The notes under the pieces: model-generated
Databases searched by the model: none
The model's input: the letters and a program-made list of their open reading frames with translations, nothing else
What the model was told of the DNA's origin: nothing
Assembly (NCBI GenBank): GCA_013115135.1
Contig: JABANP010000043.1
Span: 62,001 to 126,000 of the forward strand
Direction: 5' to 3'
Length of the DNA stretch: 64,000 bases
Origin: Perkinsus olseni
Taxonomy: Eukaryota; Perkinsozoa; Perkinsida; Perkinsidae
Shown: one piece after another, positions 35,579 through 45,893 of the stretch
How the letters are laid out: the number at the start of each line of letters is the position of its first letter
How positions within the stretch are numbered: the stretch's first letter is position 1
Translations under genes and position numbers: made by a program

Positions 35579-37896
35579 TTAGTCGACCTCTTCCATCTTC
35601 GAAGCCTCATCAGCAGCCTGAGCATCAACCTCCTCGAGAGGGGGGAGATCCTCGTCATCAGACTCGGCCTCCTCGTCATCCTCATCAATCGAAAGACCAA
35701 GCTTGATCATACGATGAATGCGGCTGGCGAACTGAGTGGGGTCATCAAGGCTGAAACCAGAGGTAAGAAGAGAGGTATCGAAGAGCAACCAGATGAGGTC
35801 CTTCACAGTCTTGTCGGACTTGTCAGCAGCGGCCTTCTTCTTGAGCTCGGTCATGATGGCGTTCTTGGGGTTGATCTCCATAGTCTTCTTGGACACCATA
35901 TAGCTGGTCATAGAGCTATCCCGGAGAGCCTGGGCCTTCATGATACGCTCCATGTTGGCAGTCCAGCCGTACTCGGAAGTGGTGAGCACGCAAGGAGACT
36001 CCGACACACGCTGAGAGACGACAACCTTCTCGACCTTATCGCCCAAGACCTCCTTGATGAGCTTGCAGAGAGGCTCGAAGTCGGCCTTCTCCTCCTCGAA
36101 CGCCTTCTTCTCCTCATCAGACTCGTTGAGATCAAGATCACCCTCCTTAGTGATAGACTTCAGCTTGTGACCGTTGAACTCACGGAGCTGCTGCACAGCG
36201 TACTCATCGATAGGATCGACCAAGTAAAGAACCTCATAGCCCTTCTTACGAAGAGTCTCAATGAAGGGACTGGAAGACACAGCGGCGATGCTCTCACCGG
36301 TGATGTAGTAGATATCCTTCTGGCCCTCCTTCATGCGATCGACGTACTCCTGGAAGGACACCATGTCCTCACCGGACTTGGACGACTTCCACCTCAACAA
36401 CTCAGCGATCTTATCGCGGTTGGTGCTGTCCTCATGGATACCCAACTTGAGGTTCTTGGAGAACTGCTCGTAGAAGATCTTGTAATCATCAGGCTTCTCA
36501 TTGGCCATCTCCTCGAACAACTGCAAGCACTTCTTCACCAAGTTCTTCTTGATCACACGGAGAATCTTGTTCTGCTGCAAAGTCTCACGAGAGATGTTCA
36601 AGGGAAGATCCTCAGAGTCGACAACGCCCTTGATGAAGGACAACCACTCAGGCATGAGCTCCTCGCAGTCATCGGTGATGAACACACGACGAACGTACAA
36701 CTTGATGTTGTTGCGCTTCTTGGTGTTCTCGAACAAGTCGAAGGGAGCACGACGAGGGGACAAAGAGGAGAGCCTTGAACTCGAGCTGACCCTCGACAGC
36801 GAAGTGCTTCACGGCCAGATGGTCCTCCCAGTCGTTAGTAAGAGACTTGTAGAAGGAAGCGTACTCCTCGTTGGTGACATCCTCGGGCTTGCGCATCCAG
36901 ATGGGCTTGGTCTTGTTCAACTGCTCCCAGTCGTGAGTGACCTCCTTGACCTTCTTGGTCTTCTTCTTCTTGTCACCCTCCTCCTCTTCGCCTTCCTTCT
37001 TCTCGTCATCCTCCTTCACCTCTTCGACCTTAGGCTCCTCAGACTCCTCGTCCTTCTTCTCCTCATCCTTCTTCTCTTCCTTGTCCTCCTCCTCATCCTC
37101 GGAGTCGGTCACCTCCTTCTCGGTGGATTTCTCGACGTAAAGCTCGATGGGGAAGCCGATGAACTGAGAGTGCTTCTTGACCAAATCCTTCAGACGACGC
37201 TCCTCGAGGAACTCGGTCTGATCCTCCTTGAGGTAAAGGATTACCTTGGTACCACGCTTGATGTGACCATCGGCAAACTCGGTATCCTTGGCGACACTGA
37301 AGGAACCGCCGGCAGCAGACTCCCAGATGTACTGATCATCATCGTTGGACTTCGAGACAACGCGGACCTTGTCAGCAACGAGGTAGGCGGAGTAGAAACC
37401 GACACCGAACTGACCGATCATAGAGATGTCACCACCAGCCTGGATGGCCTCCATGAAGGCCTTGGTGCCGGACTTGGCGATGGTACCCAAGTTGTTGATC
37501 ATCTCAGTCTTGGTGAGACCAATACCAGTATCCTCAACAGTAAGAGTACCGTTGGCCTTATCGGGGATGATCTTAATTTTGAACTCGGGCTCCTGAAAAC
37601 AACATACATGAACGAAGCAACGACCAGAGTAAGCGACACATCACGCGACAGCGCACCCGGGTACTCACGTTCTCAATCTTCTCAGGGTCAGTGATGGACT
37701 CGAAGCGGATCTTATCCAGAGCATCGGAGGCGTTGGAAATGAGCTCACGAAGGAAGACTTCCTTGTTGCCTGACCGTCAAACGAACGTAACTCCCCGACA
37801 ACAGAAGTGCTGCAACTTCTTACTGTAGAAGGTGTTGATGATGAGACTCATCAACTGCTGAATATCAGCGTTGAAGGCAAAGGTTTCTGTAGACAT
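35579..37896 (-). CDS. HSP90: Cytosolic heat-shock protein 90 (one frame break)
   Basis: Exons are 37896-37824, 37769-37669 and 37592-35579, with GT-AG introns of 54 and 76 bp. The N-terminal ATPase domain has [32 protein letters not shown] and [16 protein letters not shown] long acidic linker follows, then the middle domain ([29 protein letters not shown]) and the dimerisation domain, ending MEEVD, the tetratricopeptide-binding tail of cytosolic HSP90. Removing one extra base gives 728 residues, the family length. The break is at 36755: FKALLFVP is followed by RRAPFDLF one base later (CCC T CGT CGT). It diverges from the 38.5-kb gene across about 590 bp that should hold both promoters. Confidence 0.93.
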
Positions 37897-38490
37897 CGTA
37901 GTAGGTTGCCGGACTATGGGCAATACTAGGGACTGAAGGTACTGAAATAATTAAAATGGATAGTAAGGGACTCCCAGGCGCCGGATTCGCTGTAGCCTTG
38001 TGCAACTTGTCACGGGCGAGCGAGATTAACACCGATCACTTGCGTTGCCGGCTCATGATCCGGTTTTGGAACTTCGTCGCGCTTACTGGCGGTTTCGTCG
38101 GATATGGACGTATCCTAGCGGGTGCGCTCCCTCACCGCACAGCAAAGGTTTTGATATTTTTCCGGCGGAGCGAAGCGCTCCTCTCCAACTCTAGTGGAAG
38201 ATCATCGGGCTGCTCAGTGGATCGATCCCGGGACGGGGGACCAATCTCAGGATCGACCGCAGCCGTTTTCTGTTCAGTCCATTGATCCTGGGAGCAGTTC
38301 TAAGATCAACCCCTGGATGGGTCCTGATCAACGGAGCAAAGGATTCATCCTGTGACCCGTTCTTTCGGGACTGGTAGACACCGGTCTTGGGGCCTCCGCA
38401 TGTCCCTGTGCGCCAGCTCTTCCGCCCTTTCTAATGCAAATTTAGTAAATCCGATTTAGTAGGGACCGCTTCAGATGCTTATGACCTCTC
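37897..38490. promoter_or_regulatory. Divergent intergenic region between HSP90 and the 38.5-kb gene
   Basis: No convincing gene. It lies between head-to-head starts at 37896 (minus) and 38491 (plus). It contains several GATC-centred repeats (GGATCGATCCC, TTGATCCTGGG, GATCAACCC) between 38215 and 38350. No consensus heat-shock element array was clear to me. Confidence 0.35.
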
Positions 38491-39935
38491 ATGGCTGAAC
38501 CCTCTGTCGACGGGCCTTTGCCTAATCTATCGGACCTTTGGGGATCCTCGCCCGATGGGGACGGCGTCGAGGAGGTCCACCGAGGGGAGGCTGACGAGAC
38601 TCAACAGCAGCCGCTGGGGGCGCTAGACTCGCTGTTCGCTGAGAAGGGCCCATCTACTCAAGACGATGAGAAGAAAAGGAGAGACTCAGGGAAGATCAGG
38701 GCAGCCTTCCCGAGGGGATTCCGCAGCAGATTGCAACGACCGATACTCAACCAAGGGAGGCAAACACGACCGTCCAGGAAGGATCAGCACCTCCGGCCGG
38801 GCCAGCCTTAGCTGGGGAGGGAACTGCGGCCGTTCAGAAGCCACCAACACCACCGCCTGGCCCAGTGATAGTTGAAGAGGCTAGCACGGCCGTTCAGGAG
38901 GCATCAGTACCCTTGACTGGTCCAGTGGTAGCTGGGGAGGGAACCACGGTCGTTCAGGAGGCAACAACATCCCCTACTGCTGAGGAACGTGTTCCTTGCC
39001 AATCGCCAGGCGTCCCCTCCAAAGCCATGAGCGGCAGTGAAAGCTGTCCTACGTTCAAATACGACAAAATGAGGAGGCCCGGGGAGAAGGGCCGCCCCAG
39101 CGCCCTAGTGGAGGGGCCCTGGGCGACCGTAGATATCTCGAGGATCAACGTGGAGAAACACAAGGTAGCAGGATGCCACCACTGCTGCTGTCAGCGACCT
39201 CGGTCCATCAGTCCCAACGAACCTACTTTTCGAGCCCCACCATCGGTCGCGGACGGCGGCATCTGATACGAAAGGTAAGAAGACTCCTCCGTGCTGTCGT
39301 CCTCCTGGCCTGTGATGAGGGCGTACATTGTCAGGATCACCGAGATGCTGCGCGACGGATCCTGGAAGAGTATCGATTGGAGAAATCTGAGCGGTAGTGA
39401 TGCTGTATAGTCATAGTGAGGTGTTGAATGGAGGCCAGCAGGTTACGGTCTGGTGCGGTAGAAGGCAACGAGGGGTTGTGGGAGAAGCAGGAGGCGGAGA
39501 AAGCAGGTAGTCCGACTGGGACGGTGGCCATCAGCCTCTTTGGTCCAGAGAACAATCCTCGTATTATAACGGGAATGCATGAGTGGCGTGTTGAAATCCA
39601 GGAGCGCTTGCCATTACACGACGGGAAAACCTAGGGTGGATCACTTTCGGGTATTGGTCCCTCGCGAAGGGCATAGCTGTCACATCACATGCTGATTTTG
39701 GCCTTTCCGAAGTACTTGAGTCCACGATGGAAGTGCAGTAAAAGGGGGGATCCGTCGTTATTCAGATCTGCTGACCGAGCAGGGGCGTCTCCGCACGGAA
39801 GTGTCGGAGTTGAAGAAGACAATTTATCAGCTAAGGAAGGCATTGAGTAGTTCTGTTGAGCTGCTGAAGGTGAAGAACGCCGAGGTAGACTCCCTACGAG
39901 CCTTGCTGGGCCCTCTGCCGCCGACCGGAGTGTAG
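38491..39935 (+). CDS. Protein with 20-residue repeats and C-terminal coiled coil
   Basis: The ATG at 38491 opens an acidic N-terminus (MAEPSVDGPLPNLSDLWGSS). After a deficit of one base in an A4 run (38674-38677), the frame continues into about four 20-residue tandem repeats of the form TxVQEx...PxGPxxxGEG (60-bp period, about 38763-39000). Further coding pieces are KYDKMRRPGEKGRP and GLWEKQEAEKAGS, and a final coiled coil (LKKTIYQLRKALSSS; LLKVKNAEVDSLRALLG) ending at 39933-39935. That all these belong to one gene is inferred from strand and spacing; introns between 39165 and 39760 were not fixed. Family unknown. Confidence 0.45.
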
Positions 39936-40046
39936 TAGTCGTACCATGCCCTTCACGGCGCCCTTCATGTTGTTGTCACGCCTAGTGAGGTTGTGTTGTA
40001 ACCAAAGTGGGATGTGGCAATAGCAGTTAGCGCCTTCATCTCCAAG

Positions 40047-40639
40047 ATGACAGGGTCAACGCCTTTGCTGCAACACATGTCGCCCTATAAGGCCTCTCCT
40101 AAGTGGACGATCAAAGGAGAAGGCTGCGTCGAAGTACTCACGAGTATTTCCCAGGTCTAGTCGGTAGCTGTCCCCTCGGCAGGCGCAGAAGAGGCTAGAC
40201 CGGCACGCCAATGATGCTCCTGGGCCGGGCAAGTACGACGTTATCGGCAAGGTGGACCAGACCTCCAAGTTCAAGTGCATCGCTAGGTGGGTCGTAGTCG
40301 GGCACCGGGCGGAGGCCGGACACCCTCCCCCTCAGGGCATGCTCTTTCGGATCGGCCTCGCGCTTTGTGGATGACCGAAAGAGGCCAATAAGCGCTCCTG
40401 CGAGACGGGATAAGAGCGAGGTGGAGCCCGGGCCTGGTAGGAGGGCCTCGCCACTCTTGTCGGATCGGTTAAGGTCGCTGTCAGGTGCCTACTCCCCTCC
40501 TAGTGACTTCAGCTCGAAACCGTATGATTCGCAAGTTAGCATCAGCTTCGGTACAGGAGGGAGGCTCTTCCCGAAGTGTATGGAGAGGTTGGCTCGGAAT
40601 GCACCGGGGCCGGGTATTTATGAAGTGAGAAATAAGTAA
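40047..40639 (+). CDS. SHIPPO (PGPGxY) repeat protein 1, axoneme-type
   Basis: Exons 40047-40133, 40183-40286 and 40336-40639 are joined by two 49-bp GT-AG introns in correct phase, giving 164 residues. Two STPGPGxY-type motifs are clear (NDAPGPGKYDV, RNAPGPGIYEV), with a third weaker EPGPG. FG-containing spacers (SFGSASRF, SFGTGGRLFPK) are typical of the ODF3/CIMAP-like family that lines ciliary and flagellar microtubules. No frame breaks. A second SHIPPO gene follows on the same strand about 340 bp later. Confidence 0.82.
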
Positions 40640-40974
40640 TACATCTGGGGGCCTGAGGGGGGCGTCGTCAACCTAGTGTCTGCCGCTAGCGCAGAGTGGG
40701 GTTAGCTCGTTCTGAACTGATAAGTCTCGCCGGGTATCCTCATCAGCGTGGCCTACGGTCAGGCTACGATTTTCCCCGAAAAGTGGAGAAAGAGAATTGA
40801 AAATTATAGGACTCGCTGTCGGAATGGCTTCTATGTGCGTGATGTCATGACGTTGAGGAATCGGTTATACGGATATCTTCTGGTCAGCCTGCTGATACTC
40901 AGTCATGGATCTGGTGGCTTCTTCCAGCCTACCTCCGACCACGCTTGCTCAGGAATAACCAGGGCTCAGCGACC

Positions 40975-41356
40975 ATGACAGAAAAGGCGATAGCGGTGGC
41001 AGGCCGACACGACTGGTACTACGATAAGGACATCATCGCTACACGAGGGAAGCCAGGTGATTCTCATCACCACCCGCTGCCTGCCTGGACGACTCACAGG
41101 TCCTGGAGCGTACAACCTGGACCTCAAACCCGACGAAGCCCTGCATGAAATTCGGTACTAGCAAGAGGCCTCCGATATACCGCATCTCCTCTAAGGGACA
41201 GCCCGGCCCAGGTGGTCCTCGTACAGCCCTTCCTCCCTTGTGTGGCATCGGCGCTTGGCAGGTGCGTATGATGTCAAGACGACCTTAGCCGGCCTCAAGT
41301 ACAGCTTCACCGGCAGTAGCAAGTATGGAGGAGCCTTATTTACACCTAATGAGTAA
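40975..41356 (+). CDS. SHIPPO (PGPGxY) repeat protein 2 (one frame break)
   Basis: Exons end and begin at 41056|41100 and 41211|41262 (introns 43 and 50 bp). PGPGAY motifs are created exactly across both splice joins (KPGPGAYNL; GQPGPGAYDV), with KFGTSKRPPIY between and YSFTGSSKYGGALF before the stop at 41354-41356. The middle exon needs one base removed near 41147 (CTG C ATG AAA) for its phases to close. The start at 40975 is provisional; coding-like sequence upstream (40748-40850, FPEKWRKRIENYRTR) may be a 5' exon. Confidence 0.72.
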
Positions 41357-41624
41357 GAGGGGGGCCTCGGTGGTCGCTGAGAGCGCGACGCTTTTCAGTG
41401 GCTCTGGCGGCCCACAGCTGTCCCAGCCGACACAATTCGGATGACCTGTCTTTTATCAGTTCTGTAAGTTTAATTATGACAAGTATTGTTGATGTTAAAC
41501 CAAGATGTACCTTCACCACTTTCATGTCCACCCGCATGGATGAGCTTGCCACACACTAAAGCCTGCGTTGGGTTCAGTTGTTCTGAGTAATCCGTGGGCT
41601 CCTGCGCAGGCTAGATTGCCCTGC

Positions 41625-41993
41625 ATGCTGATCATAGCCCTGCTGTCGATGATGGTGGTCACGGCCTGGGGGAGTATAGCCATCCCAGCAGTCCACGTAG
41701 CCTACACTGATGATGTTAGGGGTCACTTTGATTTTGGATATCAAGTAGCTGCTTCGAGTGGGCTTCGGTAGGCGAAGGGCTCCTGTCAGGTGGGGTATGC
41801 CTTGCGAGACCACATACAGGCTGCGGTTAAGATAGATGTGGCTCTGATGGAGCTGGTTGATTGGCATAGGATCAGTAATTGCCGGACGCCGCGAGGAGAG
41901 GAAGTTCGGGTACAGGTGACGAGGCTCAAGAGTGGCTACGACTGTACAGCAACAGCGCCAGGAAGGCCTACCCAAAAACACACGCCGAGATGA
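41625..41993 (+). CDS. Small secreted protein
   Basis: Exons 41625-41744 and 41790-41993 with a 45-bp GT-AG intron, phase 0, give 107 residues. The start is a signal peptide (MLIIALLSMMVVTAWGSIAI). The mature part contains two cysteines (SNCRTP, YDCTATAPG). Family unknown. Further open pieces up to 42836 (YIIYATVYDPIEAKVSCSG; LYPTDLIVPTELQPALGQAV) may be later exons or another gene; I could not join them. Confidence 0.5.
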
Positions 41994-42879
41994 GGGGGCT
42001 CAGCCGAGGGACTGGTGAGGGGTTCTGATGATACTGCCGAGCGGGTTGTCTTGTTGTTGTGGTGGTGAGCCGTGGGCTGATCAGGGCTGCCGATGGACAC
42101 TGTCCTCCTGGCGAACCACAGAAACGAGATGAAACTACTCATGGCTAGATCCAATCAGTCGGTTGCGGAGAAGAGGGTCGAGCGTGGATGCACGGACGTC
42201 CACTGGCGGAGGGACGGTGAGGAAGGTCGGCCTTCGGTGGTCATCTACTACCATGGCAGGTTGGGTGGGCTGGGCCCACAATGAGGACTACGACTGGCCT
42301 ATGAGTCACCGCCCTGGCTACATCATCTATGCTACGGTCTACGACCCTATCGAGGCTAAAGTCAGCTGCAGCGGCAGTCGGGCTCAGTAGAGCTTTCTGC
42401 AGGTTCGCCAGAGGTGGGCGGCCTATACCTACCCTTTGGGGCTCAGCGGCCTGGCGGTCAGCGTCAATAGGTGAGCTCGAGCAGCACTCTGTAGACTCGA
42501 CGCGACGGTTTTGAGAATGGCTCTGCCTTTGACAGCAATCGCTCGGCGCCTGATTTATTCCTCCCATGTCAGTGACGGTATAGTGAGTACGGTCAACGCC
42601 CTCTACCCGACCGACCTCATCGTCCCCACCGAGTTGCAACCAGCATTAGGGCAGGCAGTTGTAGGGAGGCAGCTTTGTACGGCGTCCACAGTAGCAGGAG
42701 GCCATTCGAATGTGAGCATGCAAAGACCTGAGGCTGCTTGGCGGAGGTCGATTGTCAGGTTGGGAGACCATCGCCTGTCCACCGGCCACGGGTATAACTT
42801 TGCCAACTACAGGGAAGGCCACCAGGCCGTGCTGTAGGGATACTGCAGATCTTCAGCATACTTTGAAGAACCCCCCGCT

Positions 42880-43380
42880 GGATCTCCGCTGATCGAGTCG
42901 AATTATTGCTTCAACTCTCTCGACTGCGTCTTGGGAGGGGTTGCTCAGATACGTCGAGAGCGCGCCGGGCGGGCAGCTCGCGTTCAGGAATCTCACGAGG
43001 GAGGGTGGAGGCAGACCAACAGGTGGGGAGGAGCCACCCGCCGTTCGGATATCTTCACACCGTCGCAGCTCATACCAATTCGTACATTTTTCCTGAAGGG
43101 CGTCGCCGAGGACCCTGGTCCCAGCAGCAGCCATCGCCTTAGGCGCTTTCGATCAGTTGGTTGGGGGGGACGTCGAGTGGCCTGCTGATCTCCTCAAAGT
43201 GATGCCATCCACCATCCCTAGGAGGCACCGCTGTTAGCTGCTCAGATTCTTTCTGACAGTGGCGATGCGGAATGGCCTATATTTCGAGACCGGGAGAGTG
43301 CAGTGCTGCAGAAGGACAGCGGAACGACCGACTTCACGGCCTTCATCACCCTTTCTGGAGAATTCCCTCGAATACAGGTC
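42880..43380 (+). repeat. Copy 1 of a diverged duplicated segment (TE-like)
   Basis: Blocks in this segment recur in the same order at 44720-45245, for example the stretches near 42950-43030 and 44785-44870, the CATCGCCGAAGACC-like block, and TTCACGGCCTTCATCACCC. The plus frame near the right end reads SDSGDAEWPIF and TAFITLSGEFP, matching TAFITLSGESP in the other copy. It joins directly to the transposon-derived ORF downstream. Confidence 0.6.
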
Positions 43381-44241
43381 AGTGTCCTCCGTAGTCAGGA
43401 GAACTCAGAGCGAGCTCTCGGGGTGGCAGACTGTGGATCTGGTCTTGGTTGGCTCGAGTACGCTGGTATGCCGGGGTGTCGTATTTCGGCCTGACTCTCA
43501 GATTTGGACTGATCGTCCCTGGAACAGTACGTCCAGGACCTTCTCGAGGGCAACAACCCACATCCCACTCGGTAACCGCCGGAGTTGGGCATTGCCAAAG
43601 ACTAGTCTCGAGTTCTCCCATACGAGCCGCTCCTGGATGAAGAGCTCTCTGTCCTGCACTGTTTATCCGCGGATGTGGCTCCTTCTCAGGAAAGGGGAGT
43701 TGGCTTCGAGATCCCGGAGTGGATGAGGACCTCGGCTTCGGGCCACGCATGGCAGATTGTCATGATGACAGCGGCGTCTCCAGCGGCTCGTATGTTCTCA
43801 TGTCTTGAATCGTTATGCCCACTACATTTACAGTTAACTGTAAATGTAGTAAACTGTAAATGGGAACAAGCTGTCGAAGGATTCCGTGTCGCCTGGGAGG
43901 CAACTGATCTGTCTTGGACTCTGAAAGTCCACATACTATGTGACCACGTATGTGAATATCTAAAGACCTATGAAGCCGAACCCTCTGCGGGGCTAGGCCT
44001 GTCTTCCGAGCAGTCAGGTGAATCCTTGCACGCCCGCCTTCAGAGGATTTGGGATTTGAGGTTTCGAGTCAACCCTGACAGCTCCCTATTCAGCTCTCGG
44101 TTAGTTGATTGCATGGTTGCGTACAATTGGGGACTAGCTTGGGACGAAGCGGGCAGGACGAGAGTAGCCACGCACCTGGACGAGGACGCCGGCTGCGAAG
44201 CCGACAGTTCCGATGAAGAACCCCCATCCGAGCTGTCCTAG
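43259..44241 (+). CDS. Transposable-element-derived protein
   Basis: The best open part is 43675-44241. It includes LSWTLKVHILCDHVCEYLKT, then GLGLSSEQSGESLHARLQRI and LVDCMVAYNWGLAWDE. The combination KxHxLxxHVxxxL ... SEQxxExxH ... VAYN is one I associate with DNA-transposon-encoded proteins found across eukaryotes; I cannot name the superfamily. Upstream coding (43259-43675) includes TAFITLSGEFP and probably belongs to the same element, with unresolved frame changes. A 30-bp perfect palindrome (43821-43850) lies within the frame without breaking it. Confidence 0.5.
43821..43850. repeat. 30-bp perfect palindrome inside the TE-derived ORF
   Basis: Two exact 15-base arms meet at GTT|AAC. The sequence is AT-rich, unlike the GC-rich frame around it, and a partial third copy of one arm (AACTGTAAATG) follows at once. 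Its length is a multiple of three and the frame stays open, so it looks like an in-frame insertion. Confidence 0.85.
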
Positions 44242-44329
44242 CTCTTATTTTTGCTCTGTAAATTTTTCCTGTCACCCTAACAATATGCCGAAGAACCACA
44301 GTGTCCTATTGTTGTCAATGGGTGGAGTG

Positions 44330-44400
44330 TGGTGAAGTTTTTAGAAATGTTCGTACCCGGATTCGAACCCGCGACGCCCTTCTGCGCGTGAGAAATAGCG
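44330..44400 (-). other. tRNA-like / B-box sequence
   Basis: On the minus strand a TTCGAAT T-loop with a partial stem is followed by CATTTCT. A TGCGCG/CGCGCA hairpin precedes it in anticodon-arm position. The T stem has mismatches, so a functional tRNA is unlikely. Similar B-box-plus-CATTTCT stretches occur at about 4708-4737 (plus) and 61150-61200 (minus), as expected for a tRNA-derived SINE family. Confidence 0.35.
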
Positions 44401-44719
44401 CGCAAAAAGGAAGTGCGATATTTTTTGATTTCCATACCCTTAGACGCTCCAATGAGTATTTTATTGCTCGGGAGAACGTATAGTATGAGAATGTACTGCC
44501 AAAAATCTGGTGCAATATTTCCCTCCTCAGCCCCACCCCCGGCCACCTGTGAGTTCCATGTGTTTCTTCTACTTCCCTCGATTTGGTGTGGATTTAGTCA
44601 ATGTCCCACAACTAAGAGGAGAGTGGGCGGGGGAGGGTATCTTCAGAGCGGCAATTTCACCAAGTCCCTTGAAGCCAACCTAACTCTCAGCATTCCACGA
44701 CATGCTGTAGTTGGTTCTA

Positions 44720-45245
44720 TCAATTGAACTGCACCGCTCGCCATCCGGACAGTTCCGTGTTCCGTCAGCCTCACCTAGTGTATGCTGTACCTGCGTCGAG
44801 AGTGCACCAGGAGACAGGTTCGCCTTCTGAAACCCGACCAAGGAAGGTGGAGAGATGCCCACAGGTTAGGTGCGGACTCGTTTCCTGAGCTCAGTCGTAT
44901 TCTGTCGAAGTTTCAGCGCACACTAATTCTCGTATTATTCCGGGTGGCATCGCCGAAGACCCGAGACCGAGTAGCAGTCATCGTCTTCCACACTTCAAGG
45001 AGTTGGCTGGGAACCTTAGGAATGACTCAGAAGGCCGGCAGATCTCACCAAGGGGAGACCCTATGCGGCGCACTGCGTATGCAGCCTTCTGATTGTACTA
45101 ACAACGGTGGAAGTCCAGATTCTTTCCGACAGCGGCGATCCGCAATGACCCATCTTCCGAGAATGCTGTTTCGCTGAAGGGCACAGGGGCAACCGACTCC
45201 ACGGCCTTCATCACACTTTCTGGAGAATCGCCTCCGATATAGCTT
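44720..45245 (+). repeat. Copy 2 of the duplicated TE-like segment (decayed)
   Basis: Diverged relative of 42880-43380 in the same orientation. The plus frame has stops where copy 1 is open (for example in the SDSGD.. region), then TAFITLSGESP. It looks like a decayed copy of the element whose ORF lies at 43259-44241. Confidence 0.55.
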
Positions 45246-45290
45246 TCTAGGCGAAAATCCGAAAAATTTTCGGTGAAAATTTTCTTTAAG

Positions 45291-45325
45291 AAGAAGCTAG
45301 ATTTTCGGCGAAAATCTAGCTTCTT
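45291..45325. repeat. 35-bp palindrome with one-base centre
   Basis: Exact 17-base arms (45291-45307 and 45309-45325) around a single G. It is preceded by shorter foldbacks of the same GAAAATTTTC type (45251-45285). It resembles the 283-315 palindrome in design (one-base loop), but not in sequence. Confidence 0.8.
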
Positions 45326-45893
45326 AAATTCCTGTGGATATACTAAGCGCGCCGCTGGCCCGTGACTAGGTATTTGAATAATTGGTGGAATACCCGTTGC
45401 GGTATCATGTACCCCTGAAGGACCCGGACACTGAATGAGTGGTGTCCCTACATGAATTGATATCGGTCACCCGGTTATGATTCACGAATTCTGTGATTTG
45501 CGAGTTGATTCACTCTTATCCCAGCTACAATATGCCTCGCCCATGTCAACCGTCTCTTCAGAAAGGAAACTCACAACCCCGTTTCGTATGCCGCCGAAGC
45601 CTTTCCCCGTGTAATGGGGACTAGTACGCGAGACGTGGCCCCTTCTAAGGGTGACTATCACGACAGAATCTTGGGTTCCAACATTGGAGTACCGCCTACC
45701 GTAGCTCGAGACATGCCGGCTAGCTCTCGGTACTGAGCCTCCCTGCTGTCACCTATGGGTCTTTCTGCTCGCCGCAGGTTGTGGTGTACTCTGAGTCAGA
45801 GACTCTGACACCTGTGACTCTGGTGGCCTCGATGGTGTCCTTCATTCGGAGGACTTCGAGAAGGCTCTCTAACAGAGAGTCACTATTTCGCAT
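45326..45893. other. No gene recognised
   Basis: Spacer following the palindromic stretch and decayed TE copy. No open frame or repeat of note. Confidence 0.5.

Noticed and set aside
36740..36770. Programmed nuclear +1 frameshifting as an established explanation
   Set aside because: The break sites do not share one sequence, several are homopolymers, and some breaks go the other way. Kept only as a hypothesis to test.
35558..37694. Two long plus-strand ORFs (406 and 397 codons) over HSP90
   Set aside because: They are antisense shadows of the HSP90 exons; the minus strand matches HSP90 throughout. Leu/Val-rich antisense frames are common opposite biased coding sequence.
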